Notes: generated by a model from the sequence alone, not told the origin. Counted from the stretch's first letter, positions 9,930 through 19,422 are shown. The stretch: DNA of 64,000 bases from Pedobacter mendelii (GCF_014635725.1 NZ_BMDJ01000004.1:124001-188000); one strand, 5' to 3'. Numbers and translations: made by a program.

Positions 9930-11102
9930 ATGATAGATTTTGAAAAAAGAAAGCAGCAATTAGAAGAAGCTTATAAAAACTTAGTTGCGCTAAATAATAA
10001 AAAAGCCGATTTAGGAAATGGCATTTTCGATAGATATGAAAATCCAATTTTAACAGCTGGCCATGCACCTCTAAATTGGAAATACGATTTTAATCCGCAA
10101 AAAAATCCTTATTTATTAGAGCGCATTGGTATTAATGCAACTTTTAATGCTGGTGCAATCAAATTTAATAATAAATATATTTTGGTGGTTAGGGTAGAAG
10201 GAACCGATCGGAAATCGTTTTTTGCCATTGCCGAAAGCGACAATGGAATAGATAACTTTACTTTTTGGGATGAACCAGTAACGCTTCCTGAAACCAGTGA
10301 GCCAGATACAAATGTTTACGATATGCGTATTGCATTTCATGAAGATGGCTGGATGTATGGTTTGTTTTGCACCGAAAGAAAAGACCCTAATGCACCTGCG
10401 CACGATCAATCCATGGCAGTTGCGCAATGCGGAATTGTGCGTACTAAAGATTTAAAAACATGGGAGCGTTTAGCTGATTTAAAAACCCCATCGCCACAGC
10501 AAAGAAATGTAGTATTGCACCCCGAGTTTGTAGATGGAAAATATGCTTTTTATACGCGTCCGCAGGATGGTTTTATTGAAAGTGGTACTGGTGGTGGAAT
10601 TGGTTTTGGATTAAGTGATTCTATAGAAAATGCAGTTATCGAAAAAGAATTAATTGTTGATAATAAAAATTACCACACCGTTTATGAAGCTAAAAATGGA
10701 ATGGGACCAGAACCAATTAAAACTGAACATGGGTGGTTGTTTTTGGCTCATGGCGTAAGAAATACCGCTGCCGGATTGCGCTACGTTCTCTATATGTTTA
10801 TGACAGATTTGAACGATTTAACCAGGGTGATTTATAAACCGGCTGGTTATTTTTTAGCTCCTGAAGGAGAAGAACGCATTGGAGATGTATCAAACGTTGT
10901 TTTTAGCAATGGATGGATTTTAGATGAAGATGGAAAAGTATTTATCTATTACGCTTCTTCTGATACAAGAATGCATGTTGCAACCAGCACATTAGATATT
11001 CTTTTGGATTACGTAATGAATACACCTGCAGATGAATTGCGTTCTGCAGCTACCGTAAACAGAATTTTAGATAACATACAAATGAATAAGGTCGTTCATT
11101 AA
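9930..11102 (+). CDS. GH130 4-O-beta-D-mannosyl-D-glucose phosphorylase
   Basis: This 390-residue cytosolic protein has no signal peptide. It is a five-bladed beta-propeller of family GH130 and its length matches the mannosylglucose phosphorylases. Supporting stretches are NPILTAGH near the start, [12 protein letters not shown], and [18 protein letters not shown] in the second half. The reaction converts mannosyl-beta-1,4-glucose plus phosphate to mannose-1-phosphate and glucose. It is followed by the epimerase that makes its substrate. The GH130_1-type assignment is drawn from this pairing, which is established in Bacteroides fragilis and Ruminococcus. Confidence 0.9.
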   Translation: MIDFEKRKQQLEEAYKNLVALNNKKADLGNGIFDRYENPILTAGHAPLNWKYDFNPQKNPYLLERIGINATFNAGAIKFNNKYILVVRVEGTDRKSFFAIAESDNGIDNFTFWDEPVTLPETSEPDTNVYDMRIAFHEDGWMYGLFCTERKDPNAPAHDQSMAVAQCGIVRTKDLKTWERLADLKTPSPQQRNVVLHPEFVDGKYAFYTRPQDGFIESGTGGGIGFGLSDSIENAVIEKELIVDNKNYHTVYEAKNGMGPEPIKTEHGWLFLAHGVRNTAAGLRYVLYMFMTDLNDLTRVIYKPAGYFLAPEGEERIGDVSNVVFSNGWILDEDGKVFIYYASSDTRMHVATSTLDILLDYVMNTPADELRSAATVNRILDNIQMNKVVH

Positions 11103-11115
11103 TTTCGGGATAGTT

Positions 11116-12306
11116 TTGAAATTAGAAATAGAAAAATATAAAGATGAATTAAGCGCAGAGTTGGAAAATATTCTGGATTATTGGGTACACTTTACTGTTG
11201 ATGAGATTAATGGTGGTTTTGTTGGGAAGATTGATAATTATAATAATATTAATTTTTCTGCACCAAAAGGCAGTGTTCTAAATGCAAGGATTCTCTGGTC
11301 TTTTTCTGCTGCTTATAATTTAAAAGCAAATCCAGAATACCTTGCAAATGCAAATCGTGCTTTTGAGTACATAACTAATTTTTTTATAGATAAAGCATTT
11401 GGAGGTGTTTATTGGCTTATTGATGCAAAAGGTAAACCCGTTGATAAAAAAAAACAGGTTTATGCCATCGCATTTACTGTTTATGCTTTTAGCGAATATT
11501 ATTTAGCCAGCAAAAATGAAAGTGCTAAAAAAATGGCAATTGAGCTTTATAACGATTTAATTAATCATAGTTATGATTCTAAAAAGGGTGGCTATTTTGA
11601 AGCTTTTAGCAGAGAATGGAAATCCTTAGATGATTTGCGCCTAAGCGAGAAAGATGCTAATGAAAAGAAAACAATGAACACGCATTTGCATGTTTTGGAA
11701 GCTTTTACTACACTTTACAGAATTTGGCCGGATGAAAATCTAAAGCTTAAGATTATCGAACTTATTAATGATTTTACAAAGCACATTTTGGAACCTGAAA
11801 CCGGGAATTTAATTTTGTTCTTTGATGAAAACTGGAAGGCTAAATCAGATATAATTTCCTATGGACATGATATTGAGGCATCATGGTTATTGCTTGAGGC
11901 CGCAGAGGCTGTGGGTGATGAAACACTGATTGAATCCGTAAAATCTATCTCTGTTAAAATGGCCGATACTTCTATAAATGGTTTAGATACTGATGGTAGT
12001 TTATGGTATGAATATGAACCTTCTAAAAACCATCTTATAAAAGAGAAACACTGGTGGGTTCAGGCCGAGGCGATGGTTGGTTTTTTTAATGCCTGGCAAA
12101 TTTCGCATGATGAAAAATTCTTAGAAATCAGCCTGCGAAACTGGATGTTTGTGAAAAGCAAAATCATCGATTATGATAAAGGCGAATGGTTTTGGGGAAT
12201 TACAGAACAAGGCGAAATTATGCCTAAAGAAGATAAAGTTGGCGTTTGGAAATGCCCTTATCACAATAGCCGGGCTTGTATAGAAATAATTAGAAGGATA
12301 GCATAA
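11116..12306 (+). CDS. Mannobiose 2-epimerase (cellobiose 2-epimerase, AGE family)
   Basis: This 396-residue (alpha/alpha)6-barrel protein is of the N-acylglucosamine/cellobiose 2-epimerase family. The start is a TTG (11116) giving MKLEIEKYKDEL. No in-frame ATG fits. Recognisable parts are TMNTHLHVLEAFTTLY, SYGHDIEASWLLLEAAE, HWWVQAEAMVGFFNAW and the final CPYHNSRACIEI, which carry the His residues used for proton transfer in this family. It converts mannobiose to mannosylglucose for the adjacent phosphorylase. The gap of 13 bases indicates co-transcription. Confidence 0.88.
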   Translation: MKLEIEKYKDELSAELENILDYWVHFTVDEINGGFVGKIDNYNNINFSAPKGSVLNARILWSFSAAYNLKANPEYLANANRAFEYITNFFIDKAFGGVYWLIDAKGKPVDKKKQVYAIAFTVYAFSEYYLASKNESAKKMAIELYNDLINHSYDSKKGGYFEAFSREWKSLDDLRLSEKDANEKKTMNTHLHVLEAFTTLYRIWPDENLKLKIIELINDFTKHILEPETGNLILFFDENWKAKSDIISYGHDIEASWLLLEAAEAVGDETLIESVKSISVKMADTSINGLDTDGSLWYEYEPSKNHLIKEKHWWVQAEAMVGFFNAWQISHDEKFLEISLRNWMFVKSKIIDYDKGEWFWGITEQGEIMPKEDKVGVWKCPYHNSRACIEIIRRIA

Positions 12307-12373
12307 TCAGTATTCGTTCCGAATTACGTTGAATTTAATTTTAAGCCCATAGCCAGTTTAACAAGAGTATAAA

Positions 12374-12410
12374 TCACTATTCTGTCTGTGTTTCACAGAC
12401 AGAATAGTGA
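12374..12410. terminator. 17-bp perfect hairpin between convergent genes
   Basis: Arms TCACTATTCTGTCTGTG (12374-12390) and its exact reverse complement (12394-12410) are separated by TTT. The hairpin lies between the epimerase stop and the 3' end of the opposing esterase gene, so it can serve as a bidirectional terminator. No long T-run follows on either strand. Confidence 0.65.
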
Positions 12411-12440
12411 GATGCAATGGCGTAGCCAGAAAATATCTGT

Positions 12441-14399
12441 CTATTTCTTTCCGTATGTTACGCCATTCCAGTTATCCGTTCTGAAAGGAAATAAAGGGAA
12501 TCCTTTTGAGTTGACAACGTTAGCCTCAGCCGGATTATCTTCCCAGGCATACCGAACAGCTACAGGTTTTTGCACTTTTTCACTAAAAACTTCTATAATG
12601 TTTTTGTTTACAATTTTTGCATTTGCCCAATACCAAACTTTGTCTGCTCCGGCAATCTGGAAGTCTCCCAAAACATCAGATTTTGATTTTAGCCCATCAT
12701 ACACATTGTTGATTTTAATGGTAATCAATTTTTCTTTTACAATAAAACTTTCGTAAACAGCACTTAAAGAATCAACAGGTAAATGGTAAACCTGCTTTTC
12801 TGCCAGCAGAGCCAATCTTCTACCAACCTCTTGTTTATTTTTAGGATGAATATTTGCCGGATCACCAACATCTATAGCAGTAACCATTCCGGTATTTTTC
12901 ACTTTTTGAGTTAAGTCTTGAGCTTCTCTAACTTCAGCCCAGTAAGAATCAGCAGGATTATCATTTTTTTTATGGTAATTCGCCAGCTGTACAAACAAAA
13001 ACGGAAAATTTTTGTCCTTAAATTTATTCCTCCAATCTGAAATCATCCTTGGAAAAAGCTCCCGGTATTGATAACCTCTGTCCCAATTGCTTTCGCCTTG
13101 ATACCAAAGAACGCCTTTAATGCTTAAATCAATTATCGGACTAATCATATTGTTGTACATTAGTGTTGGTAATGTATTCGGACTAATTTGCTTTTCTGGC
13201 CGGTTATATGTCGTTAGTTTATAACCAATTTTATATTTCCATTCTCCAGCTAACGAGGTAAATCTTTCATTTGTGTTCAAATAAAATAAATTTGCTTTAC
13301 TCATAAAGCCACCATCACCGCCATAATTTTCTATTCTAACCGTAAGTACATTTTTACCAACTTTTAAAAGTTTTTGCGGAATGGTATAATTGCGATTTAT
13401 ACCCCATGAATCTCCAGTTTTGCCTATTAATTCTCCATTGAAAAAAGCTTGATCAGCATTTAAAATTACGCCTAAATTAAGTATAGCATTTTTTTTTAAA
13501 TCTTTTTCGTTAAGCTCAATTTCTTTGCTAAACCAAACAATACCATCCATTTCCCATAAATCTGGTTTTCCTGTAAATTCCCATCCGTTGGGTAAACTTA
13601 TGCTACTCCAATTTAAGGTATTACTATTTGCCCAAGTGTAAACGCCATTTTTGAAACCTTCATCCCCACGATTAAAGTCGTCTACCCATTGCTTATTCAG
13701 CAATCGCTGTTTTTGATTATAAGCAGCGGTATCAAATTTTGAGACTTCCTGTGCTTTTTTGCCAAAGGTTTCTTCGCCTAATAATCCCTCGCTACTTATC
13801 CAGCTTTCAATTACAGTACCACCCCAGCTTGCATTAATTAAGCCTACCGGAACTTTTAAATCCTGGTTAATTCTTCTGCCAAAAAAGTAACCAATAGCCG
13901 GAAAGTATTTCGCATTTTCACTTGTACATAAATTCCAGTTCCCTTTACTATCGTCTTTCTGTGTTAAAGAAATCTGCTTATCAATGCTATATAATCTAAT
14001 TTGAGGAAAGTTTGCTTGCTTTACTTCCACGTCTGCATTTAAAACATCCTGAAGATTAAACTCCATGTTAGATTGACCTGAGCAAATCCATACATCACCA
14101 ATTAAAATATTGGATAAAATGATTTTGTTTTTACCCTGCAAAATCATTTCAAAAGGACCACCAGCCTGCATTTTTGGTATTTTTACCTGCCACTTTCCAT
14201 TTGCATCAACTACTGTTTTTACATTTTTACCCGCAAATGCAATTTGGATTTTTTCTCCAATTTCTCCATAACCCCAAATTTTAATCGGCTTATCTCGTTG
14301 TAAAACCATGTTATTGCCAACCAAATTTGGAAGCTTAATTTCTGCCTGGCTCGCAGCAGATATTAAAATAAAAAAGATTAAAAGTTTAATTTTATACAT
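12441..14399 (-). CDS. Secreted SGNH carbohydrate acetylesterase (sialate O-acetylesterase family)
   Basis: This 652-residue protein has a signal peptide (residues 1-19). It opens with LPNLVGNNMVLQRDKPIKIWG and carries the nucleophile motif CSGQSNMEF. The catalytic Asp/His block GDPANIHPKNKQEVGRRLA lies near residues 530-550. A galactose-binding-like jelly roll is inserted around residues 260-390, which explains the length. Similar enzymes (SASA/CE20-like) deacetylate plant polysaccharides. Next to a mannan locus the likely job is removing acetyl groups from mannan or glucomannan. The gene converges on the epimerase gene. Substrate is inferred. Confidence 0.85.
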   Translation of the reverse strand: MYKIKLLIFFILISAASQAEIKLPNLVGNNMVLQRDKPIKIWGYGEIGEKIQIAFAGKNVKTVVDANGKWQVKIPKMQAGGPFEMILQGKNKIILSNILIGDVWICSGQSNMEFNLQDVLNADVEVKQANFPQIRLYSIDKQISLTQKDDSKGNWNLCTSENAKYFPAIGYFFGRRINQDLKVPVGLINASWGGTVIESWISSEGLLGEETFGKKAQEVSKFDTAAYNQKQRLLNKQWVDDFNRGDEGFKNGVYTWANSNTLNWSSISLPNGWEFTGKPDLWEMDGIVWFSKEIELNEKDLKKNAILNLGVILNADQAFFNGELIGKTGDSWGINRNYTIPQKLLKVGKNVLTVRIENYGGDGGFMSKANLFYLNTNERFTSLAGEWKYKIGYKLTTYNRPEKQISPNTLPTLMYNNMISPIIDLSIKGVLWYQGESNWDRGYQYRELFPRMISDWRNKFKDKNFPFLFVQLANYHKKNDNPADSYWAEVREAQDLTQKVKNTGMVTAIDVGDPANIHPKNKQEVGRRLALLAEKQVYHLPVDSLSAVYESFIVKEKLITIKINNVYDGLKSKSDVLGDFQIAGADKVWYWANAKIVNKNIIEVFSEKVQKPVAVRYAWEDNPAEANVVNSKGFPLFPFRTDNWNGVTYGKK

Positions 14400-14742
14400 T
14401 TCGAAAATTACTAAAAGCTTAACGAATAATCTTTGATTATTTTATCTAAAGTCAATGCTTTTTAGGCATGCCGGAAATCAGCTTGTTAAGCCTTTTTCTC
14501 CAATTCAAGCGAATTAATGATCAGATTTAGAATATTAAGCTAATTTTTAACTTATTCTCTTTTAAGATGTTTATTTCTAAAACATTTGAATCTATTTTAC
14601 CCGTAACTTGTATAATGATGAGTATTAATACTAACCTTTAATCACATTATCTTGCTTCACCATTCATTTTTATCAGTATATCTTTTATACTATTTTTTGT
14701 CTGCCATTGCGTTTACCTCTTGCCTGTACCTAATTACATAAT
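14400..14742. other. Intergenic stretch, no gene seen
   Basis: About 340 AT-rich bases lie upstream of the esterase gene and before the first readable piece of the CheB-CheR remnant. No intact frame, RNA gene or clear promoter could be supported. It probably holds the esterase promoter and decayed 5' sequence of the neighbouring pseudogene. Confidence 0.4.
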
Positions 14743-15525
14743 GGAGGTGGGCTGGAAGAAATTAATTCTTTTTTCGACCATACAACGTTATATGGTGTTT
14801 CCTATGTTGTGGTGCAGCATCTTTCTGCAAACTTTAAGAGCAGAATGACTGAAGTGCTTGTAAACATAGCGAACTATTTGTTCAAGAGGCAAATTAATGG
14901 ATTCTTGTGGAAATCAACAGGGTGTACGTAATTCCATACGATAAGTCTATGAATATTCAAAATGGACGTCTTTATCTTCGCAATAGGGAAAAAACCAACA
15001 GTCCGTATCTTACTATAAATACTTTTTTAATTCGCTTGCTGTAGATTGTGGTAATAAAGCCACTTTTTTTGTGCTTTCCAGACTATGAAATGATGGTGCC
15101 GAAGGACTGATTGCCGTCAAAAAAGCAGGAGGGATGGTTATGGTTAGAAATCCATAAACTTCATCTTTTCCAAATATGCCCTTTAAAGCCATTGCAACCG
15201 GAATGGTTGATTTTAAATTGGAACCTGACTCAATGCTCGGTGCCATAGAATATTATGTAAATTATGGAGGTAAAATAAAAAATAAAGCGAAGATGATGAT
15301 AAAAGCATTTCACTTATAATCGATTTGATAAAGCAACGTTCGAAGCTTGATTTTTCTGAATATAAGCCAACCACCATACTTCGTAGAATTAAATGTAGAG
15401 CAGCTTACCATGATTTATCACAATTGTCTTAGTATTATGATTTTCTAAGAAACTCACCTCAAGAAATTGAGGCGCTTTCAAACGATTTCCTCATCATTAT
15501 AACCACCTTTTTCAGAGATAAATAA
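14743..15525 (+). pseudogene. Remnant of a CheB-CheR fusion (chemotaxis-type methylesterase/methyltransferase)
   Basis: Translation in shifting frames gives successive pieces of one protein. GGGLEEINSFFDHTTLYG and YVVVQHLSANFKSRMTEVL match the CheB catalytic domain start. RVYVIPYDKSMNIQNGRL and DGAEGLIAVKKAGG then FKAIATGMVDFKLEPDSML match the CheB middle and end. LIIDLIKQRSKLDFSEYKP with TILRRIKCRAAYHDLSQL and ALSNDFLIIITTFFRDK match the CheR N-terminus. Several stops and shifts interrupt the frame, and the active-site Ser at the GASAGG position and all sequence after CheR are missing. The piece order is that of the CheB-CheR-PAS-kinase hybrids found in Bacteroidetes. Confidence 0.75.
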
Positions 15526-15618
15526 GCTTTTGATTAAAAATCTTTAAAGTCTATTATATGTTATAAAACTTCAAAATATTTGTTAAATAACATAAACTTC
15601 AGTTTGTCTACAGATTTA

Positions 15619-16250
15619 ATGGATATACTAGCGGCATACCAAATTGGATTATTAGCGCTGATGAGAAAAGTAACCAGGGAAGCAAATCTATTTGTGGATA
15701 AGCTTTTAAATGAAAAACTTCCTTTATCCATGTATTTTCACAATTTTAGGCATACACTTCTGGTGTTAAAAGCCGTAACAGAAATTGGTAATCACTCAGG
15801 GTTAACAGATACTGAAAAGTATACTTTAAAACTCTCTGCCCTCTTTCACGATGTTGGATATACCCAAACGTATATGGGCCATGAGGATGCAAGTATTCAA
15901 ATTGCATACGATTTTTTGAAAGGCGAAAATGTAATCGAAGAAATAATTGATTCCGTTTGTAACTGCATAAATGCAACAAAATTTCCTCAGAAACCAGATA
16001 ACATGCTCGGTATGATAATATGCGATGCAGACTTTTATCATTTCTCCCTCGTTGATTATCCTATATATGCAGAGAACCTTAAAAAGAATGGGAAGAAAAT
16101 CTGGGGATTGTTTACTCAGCAGAACAATGGGATATGCTTAACCTAAGTTTGCTTTCTTCCCATCAATATTTTGTTCCTTATTCTCGAAAGGTATTTGAAA
16201 AAGGTAAACAACTTAATGTTAAAAAGCTTCTGAACAATAGCATTAGTTAA
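15619..16250 (+). pseudogene. HD-domain phosphohydrolase-like protein, broken by one-base shift
   Basis: The ATG at 15619 starts MDILAAYQIGLLALMRK. The HD motif is in KLSALFHDVGYT, after FHNFRHTLLVLKAV, and DADFYHFSL holds a later metal-site Asp. The frame then runs off to a stop at 16146. The natural C-terminus EWEENLGIVYSAEQWDMLNL is read in the next frame back, from 16086 to a stop at 16248-16250. Adding one A to the run of five at 16081-16085 joins the two as LKKEWEENLG. Either the gene is frameshifted or the base call is wrong. HD proteins of this type hydrolyse phosphoesters such as nucleotides. No substrate can be given. Confidence 0.7.
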
Positions 16251-16280
16251 AATAGTTTTTGTCTTTCTGTTTTTTGCACT

Positions 16281-16320
16281 AAACTTCAAGATGTCTTCAG
16301 TATCTTATGCCATATTTGTT
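16281..16320 (+). promoter_or_regulatory. Shared regulator-type promoter upstream of response regulator
   Basis: AAACTTCAAGATGTCTTCAG (16281-16300) followed ten bases later by CATATTTGTT (16311-16320) closely matches 25241-25280 upstream of the Rieske operon. The last block is a near-match to the TAnnTTTG -7 element, and no -33 TTG is present. This is the pattern expected of an activator-dependent promoter. Its start point would fall almost at the ATG at 16326, so the transcript may be nearly leaderless. Confidence 0.45.
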
Positions 16321-16325
16321 TATAT

Positions 16326-17003
16326 ATGAAGATTCTGATTATTGAAGATGAATTGGGATTACAACGTAGTATTGTCCAGTATTTAATGGCAGAGGGTAAT
16401 TTATGTAGTATGGCCTCCACTTATGCAGAGGCATTGGAAAGGCTGGCAGTATATGATTATGACTGCATACTATTAGATCTAACCCTTCCTGATGGAGAAG
16501 GGCTTCAGTTATTGAATTACCTTAAAAGAATGAATAAGACTGAAGGTGTAATTATCATTTCGGCTAGGAATTCTATTGAACAAAAAATTGAGGGATTGAG
16601 CCTTGGTGCTGATGATTATCTGATAAAACCATTTCATCTATCAGAACTAAACGCAAGAATACTTGCAGTTGTACGTCGAAAAAGTGCACATGGTGAAAGA
16701 CATATTGAATTTAATGAAATTCGCATCGACCTTGATGCAAAAGAGGTTATTGTAAATGGAAAGGTAGTTTACATGACTAAAAAAGAGTTTGATTTGCTGC
16801 TTTATTTTGTTGCTAATAAGGGCAAAGTGATTTCAAAATCTGCTGCAGTTGAACATATTTGGGGAGATGATTCTGATATGGCTGATAGTTTTGATTTTAT
16901 ATACACACATATTAAGAATATAAGAAAGAAATTAATTGATGCAGGAAGTAAAGACTATTTTCATTCTGTTTATGGCGTAGGTTATAAATTCACTGATATA
17001 TGA
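16326..17003 (+). CDS. OmpR/PhoB-family response regulator
   Basis: This 225-residue regulator has a receiver domain (residues 1-115, acidic pair EDE at 7-9, phospho-acceptor Asp51 in LLDLTLPDGEG, Lys in LIKPFHLSEL). A winged-helix domain at 128-222 follows (KKEFDLLLYFVANKGKVISK, and the ending HSVYGVGYKF). The gene overlaps the kinase gene by four bases (ATGA), so the two form one translational unit. The genes that follow encode cytochrome b561 and a Cus-type pump, pointing to a metal or periplasmic redox signal. Signal identity is inferred. Confidence 0.93.
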   Translation: MKILIIEDELGLQRSIVQYLMAEGNLCSMASTYAEALERLAVYDYDCILLDLTLPDGEGLQLLNYLKRMNKTEGVIIISARNSIEQKIEGLSLGADDYLIKPFHLSELNARILAVVRRKSAHGERHIEFNEIRIDLDAKEVIVNGKVVYMTKKEFDLLLYFVANKGKVISKSAAVEHIWGDDSDMADSFDFIYTHIKNIRKKLIDAGSKDYFHSVYGVGYKFTDI

Positions 17004-18253
17004 GGTTATTTACCAGGTACAACCAGATACTCCTAATTATAAGTCTCTTCGGATTACTCATCATTGGAATTCTTTTTTACAGAATGTTGGTTTTTTATCT
17101 TGATAGACAGATAGACCATGACTTAGTAGAGGAAATTATGGAGGTGAAAGAATATTCAGATAAAAATTCTTTTTACAAACCACATGAATTTGAAGATTTG
17201 ATTGTTCAATATAAAAAAATTAAGCAAGCCCGTCTTTTAAGCATTTATGCCGATACGGTATTTTATAATCCTGTAAAGCATCGTACCGAATCTGCAAGGT
17301 ATCTTAAAACAGAGTTTGAAATTGTTGGGCAGCCTTATCAGGTACTGGTTATCGCATCTAAATTTGAGCGTCAGGAGCAAATAAGGAATATCTGTCTTAT
17401 CATTTTACTTCCGGTTATGTTATTGTTTGGGCTTGTGTTATTGGTTAATCGGATTTTACTTAAAAAAATATGGAATCCTTTTGAGCAGCTTTTAAAAAAT
17501 ATTACTGCATTTAATATTAGTCAAGAAAATCCATATAAATCAGTTGATATGCCGATTATGGAGTTTAGGCAGCTTAACCAGGTATTGGTAGAACTTTCGG
17601 GTAAGGTAAAGTCTGATTATGATGAAATTAAACTTTTCACAGAAAATGCATCTCACGAGATGATGACTCCTTTAGCAGTCATCAATTCCAAACTTGATAA
17701 TATGCTTCAATCTAATGTATTGGGTAAAGATGACGGTGAAACTTTGGTTGAACTTTATAAAGCTACTTCTCGTTTGACAAAACTTAACCAATCGTTGTTG
17801 CTTTTGGTTAAAATTGATAATAATTTGTTGCAGGATGAGGAAAAAATTCACCTGAAATCACTGATAGAAGAAAAGACGGTTTACTTTCAGGAGCTTATTT
17901 CAGAGCGAAATCTAATTTTAGATTCAGCCTTGGCTGATGTAACTATAGCTGCAAGTCGGCAATTATTGGAAATATTGATTAATAATTTATTCAGTAATGT
18001 TATCAGGCATAATTACGATGGTGGTATGATAGAAATTAGATTAAATGCCGAAAAAATTGTATTCTCCAATACTGGTCATAATAAAGCACTAGATCCGGAA
18101 AAGATATTTGACCGTTTCTATAAAGATAATAGCTCTGAAGGTACGGGTTTAGGGCTTGCTATACTCAAGCAGATTTGTAACCGTCAGCACTATTTGTTAG
18201 AATATTCTTACCATCACGATTTGCATACATTTACTATTAAATTTAATAAATAA
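17000..18253 (+). CDS. Sensor histidine kinase, partner of the upstream regulator
   Basis: This 417-residue inner-membrane kinase has helices at about 10-32 and 130-152, flanking a small periplasmic sensor of about 95 residues. The phosphorylated His is His219 in ENASHEMMTPLAVI. The ATPase domain has the N-box NNLFSNVIRHN and the G-box GTGLGLAIL. The short N-D region is typical of CusS/QseC-like kinases. It is cotranscribed with the regulator and followed after 6 bases by the cytochrome b561 gene. A metal or redox stimulus is likely from context only. Confidence 0.9.
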   Translation: MRLFTRYNQILLIISLFGLLIIGILFYRMLVFYLDRQIDHDLVEEIMEVKEYSDKNSFYKPHEFEDLIVQYKKIKQARLLSIYADTVFYNPVKHRTESARYLKTEFEIVGQPYQVLVIASKFERQEQIRNICLIILLPVMLLFGLVLLVNRILLKKIWNPFEQLLKNITAFNISQENPYKSVDMPIMEFRQLNQVLVELSGKVKSDYDEIKLFTENASHEMMTPLAVINSKLDNMLQSNVLGKDDGETLVELYKATSRLTKLNQSLLLLVKIDNNLLQDEEKIHLKSLIEEKTVYFQELISERNLILDSALADVTIAASRQLLEILINNLFSNVIRHNYDGGMIEIRLNAEKIVFSNTGHNKALDPEKIFDRFYKDNSSEGTGLGLAILKQICNRQHYLLEYSYHHDLHTFTIKFNK

Positions 18254-18259
18254 AATTAT

Positions 18260-18928
18260 ATGGCCATTATAGCACCAACTAATCAAGAAATCGGCGAGGC
18301 AAATAAAGGGAAGAGGTACGCAGTGTCTACGCGTATCTGGCATTGGGTAAACTTCATAATCATAATTGGTTCATTGTTAACCGTTCTCATCAATTCTATA
18401 TTGTTTGATGGTTCTCAGCGAAAGTTTGTTAAAGATGAATTGATGAATGCCGGCGCAACAGTTAGCGATAAACAAGCAGGTGCGGTAACTCATGGCCTTG
18501 AAGATCAGGTATGGGGCATACACATTTACTTCGGTTATGCACTTGCAGCGCTTTTCCTTTTCAGGTTGATAGCAGAGTTTTTTCTGCCCTCATCTCAAAG
18601 AATTATTCCTAAAATTAAAAAAGCTTATCAGGCTTATTTCATCTTAAAAAGAGAAAGAGAAGCTGCAAAGCATGAGCTGGTAGTGAAAGGATTATATATA
18701 ATTTTCTATATTTTGCTGTTAATAATGGTAATTACTGGGCTACTACTCGCTTTTGAAGATTTTGTAGATATTTCCAGAGGCATTAACCATAGTATTAAGG
18801 AATTTCATGGCTTCTGCATGTATTTGATACTTGCCTTTATTGTGGTGCATTTCGCCGGAGTCTTTCTTGCTGAAAAAAAGGATGGAAAGGGAATTGTTTC
18901 GGATATGATTAATGGAGGAGAAAACTGA
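18260..18928 (+). CDS. Cytochrome b561 family membrane protein
   Basis: This 222-residue protein has four or five membrane helices. Candidate haem-ligand His residues lie in RIWHWVNFIIIIG (helix 1), WGIHIYFGYALAALFLF, KEFHGFCMYLIL and AFIVVHFAGVFLAEK. It belongs to the bacterial b561/Ni-Fe-hydrogenase cytochrome b class, which moves electrons from the quinone pool to the periplasm. Its place between the two-component genes and the Cus pump, with a Rieske/ApbE operon downstream, suggests a membrane electron source for periplasmic redox proteins. Partner identity is inferred. Confidence 0.85.
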   Translation: MAIIAPTNQEIGEANKGKRYAVSTRIWHWVNFIIIIGSLLTVLINSILFDGSQRKFVKDELMNAGATVSDKQAGAVTHGLEDQVWGIHIYFGYALAALFLFRLIAEFFLPSSQRIIPKIKKAYQAYFILKREREAAKHELVVKGLYIIFYILLLIMVITGLLLAFEDFVDISRGINHSIKEFHGFCMYLILAFIVVHFAGVFLAEKKDGKGIVSDMINGGEN

Positions 18929-18963
18929 TGATTTTTGACTAATTTAGCCAAGTCCATATCCTA

Positions 18964-19350
18964 ATGATAAAAAAAACTGCTTTATTTTTATTATGCTGCT
19001 ATCTTTTTTCAGCAACTGAGCTCTCTCAGTTTTTAAAACTTCCAGTTTTGATAAGTCACTACCTGGAGCATAAACAACAGCAAGAGGATTTGTCTTTATG
19101 GGGATTTTTATGCATTCACTATGCAAATGGTGATGTTCATGATTCAGATTATCTTCAGGATATGAAATTGCCATTCAAAACCTGTTCTAATCAAGGTCAT
19201 GGAGAAAAGCCGCTCAATATGAGATTGGCTGAAAGTCTTGTACCGGAGGATATGGTTACTGAATATCTACCACCCAGGTTAGGTTATTACAAATTTATGG
19301 AAACCGCTGCACTCAGAGGTTCAATTTGGCAACCGCCAAAGTTGAGTTAA
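18964..19350 (+). CDS. Small conserved protein that accompanies CusA in Bacteroidetes
   Basis: This 128-residue protein has an N-terminal hydrophobic segment (MIKKTALFLLCCYLFSATEL) that may be a signal peptide. A His-containing middle follows (ISHYLEHKQQ, FLCIHYANGDVHDSDY) and it ends IWQPPKLS. Proteins of this shape and with this ending are found just upstream of CusA-type pump genes in many Bacteroidetes. No domain name is known to me. The His and Cys residues would suit metal binding in the periplasm, but nothing direct shows this. Confidence 0.7.
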   Translation: MIKKTALFLLCCYLFSATELSQFLKLPVLISHYLEHKQQQEDLSLWGFLCIHYANGDVHDSDYLQDMKLPFKTCSNQGHGEKPLNMRLAESLVPEDMVTEYLPPRLGYYKFMETAALRGSIWQPPKLS

Positions 19351-19422
19351 TTTCTTATACTGCTTTTAAGCGCAGATATAGGATTAAACTTTCATAATTT
19401 TTAATAACTTATTTAAGATTTT

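Noticed and set aside
12388-12756. Plus-strand frame of 122 codons opposite the esterase 3' end
   Set aside because: It is antisense to a well-supported SGNH esterase and begins in the terminator hairpin.
15013-15246. Minus-strand frame of 77 codons
   Set aside because: It runs antisense to the CheB part of the pseudogene and its composition is explained by that.
16081-16092. Programmed -1 frameshift in the HD gene
   Set aside because: The slip site TAAAAAG would leave a poor P-site pairing and no downstream stem was evident. A lost A is simpler.
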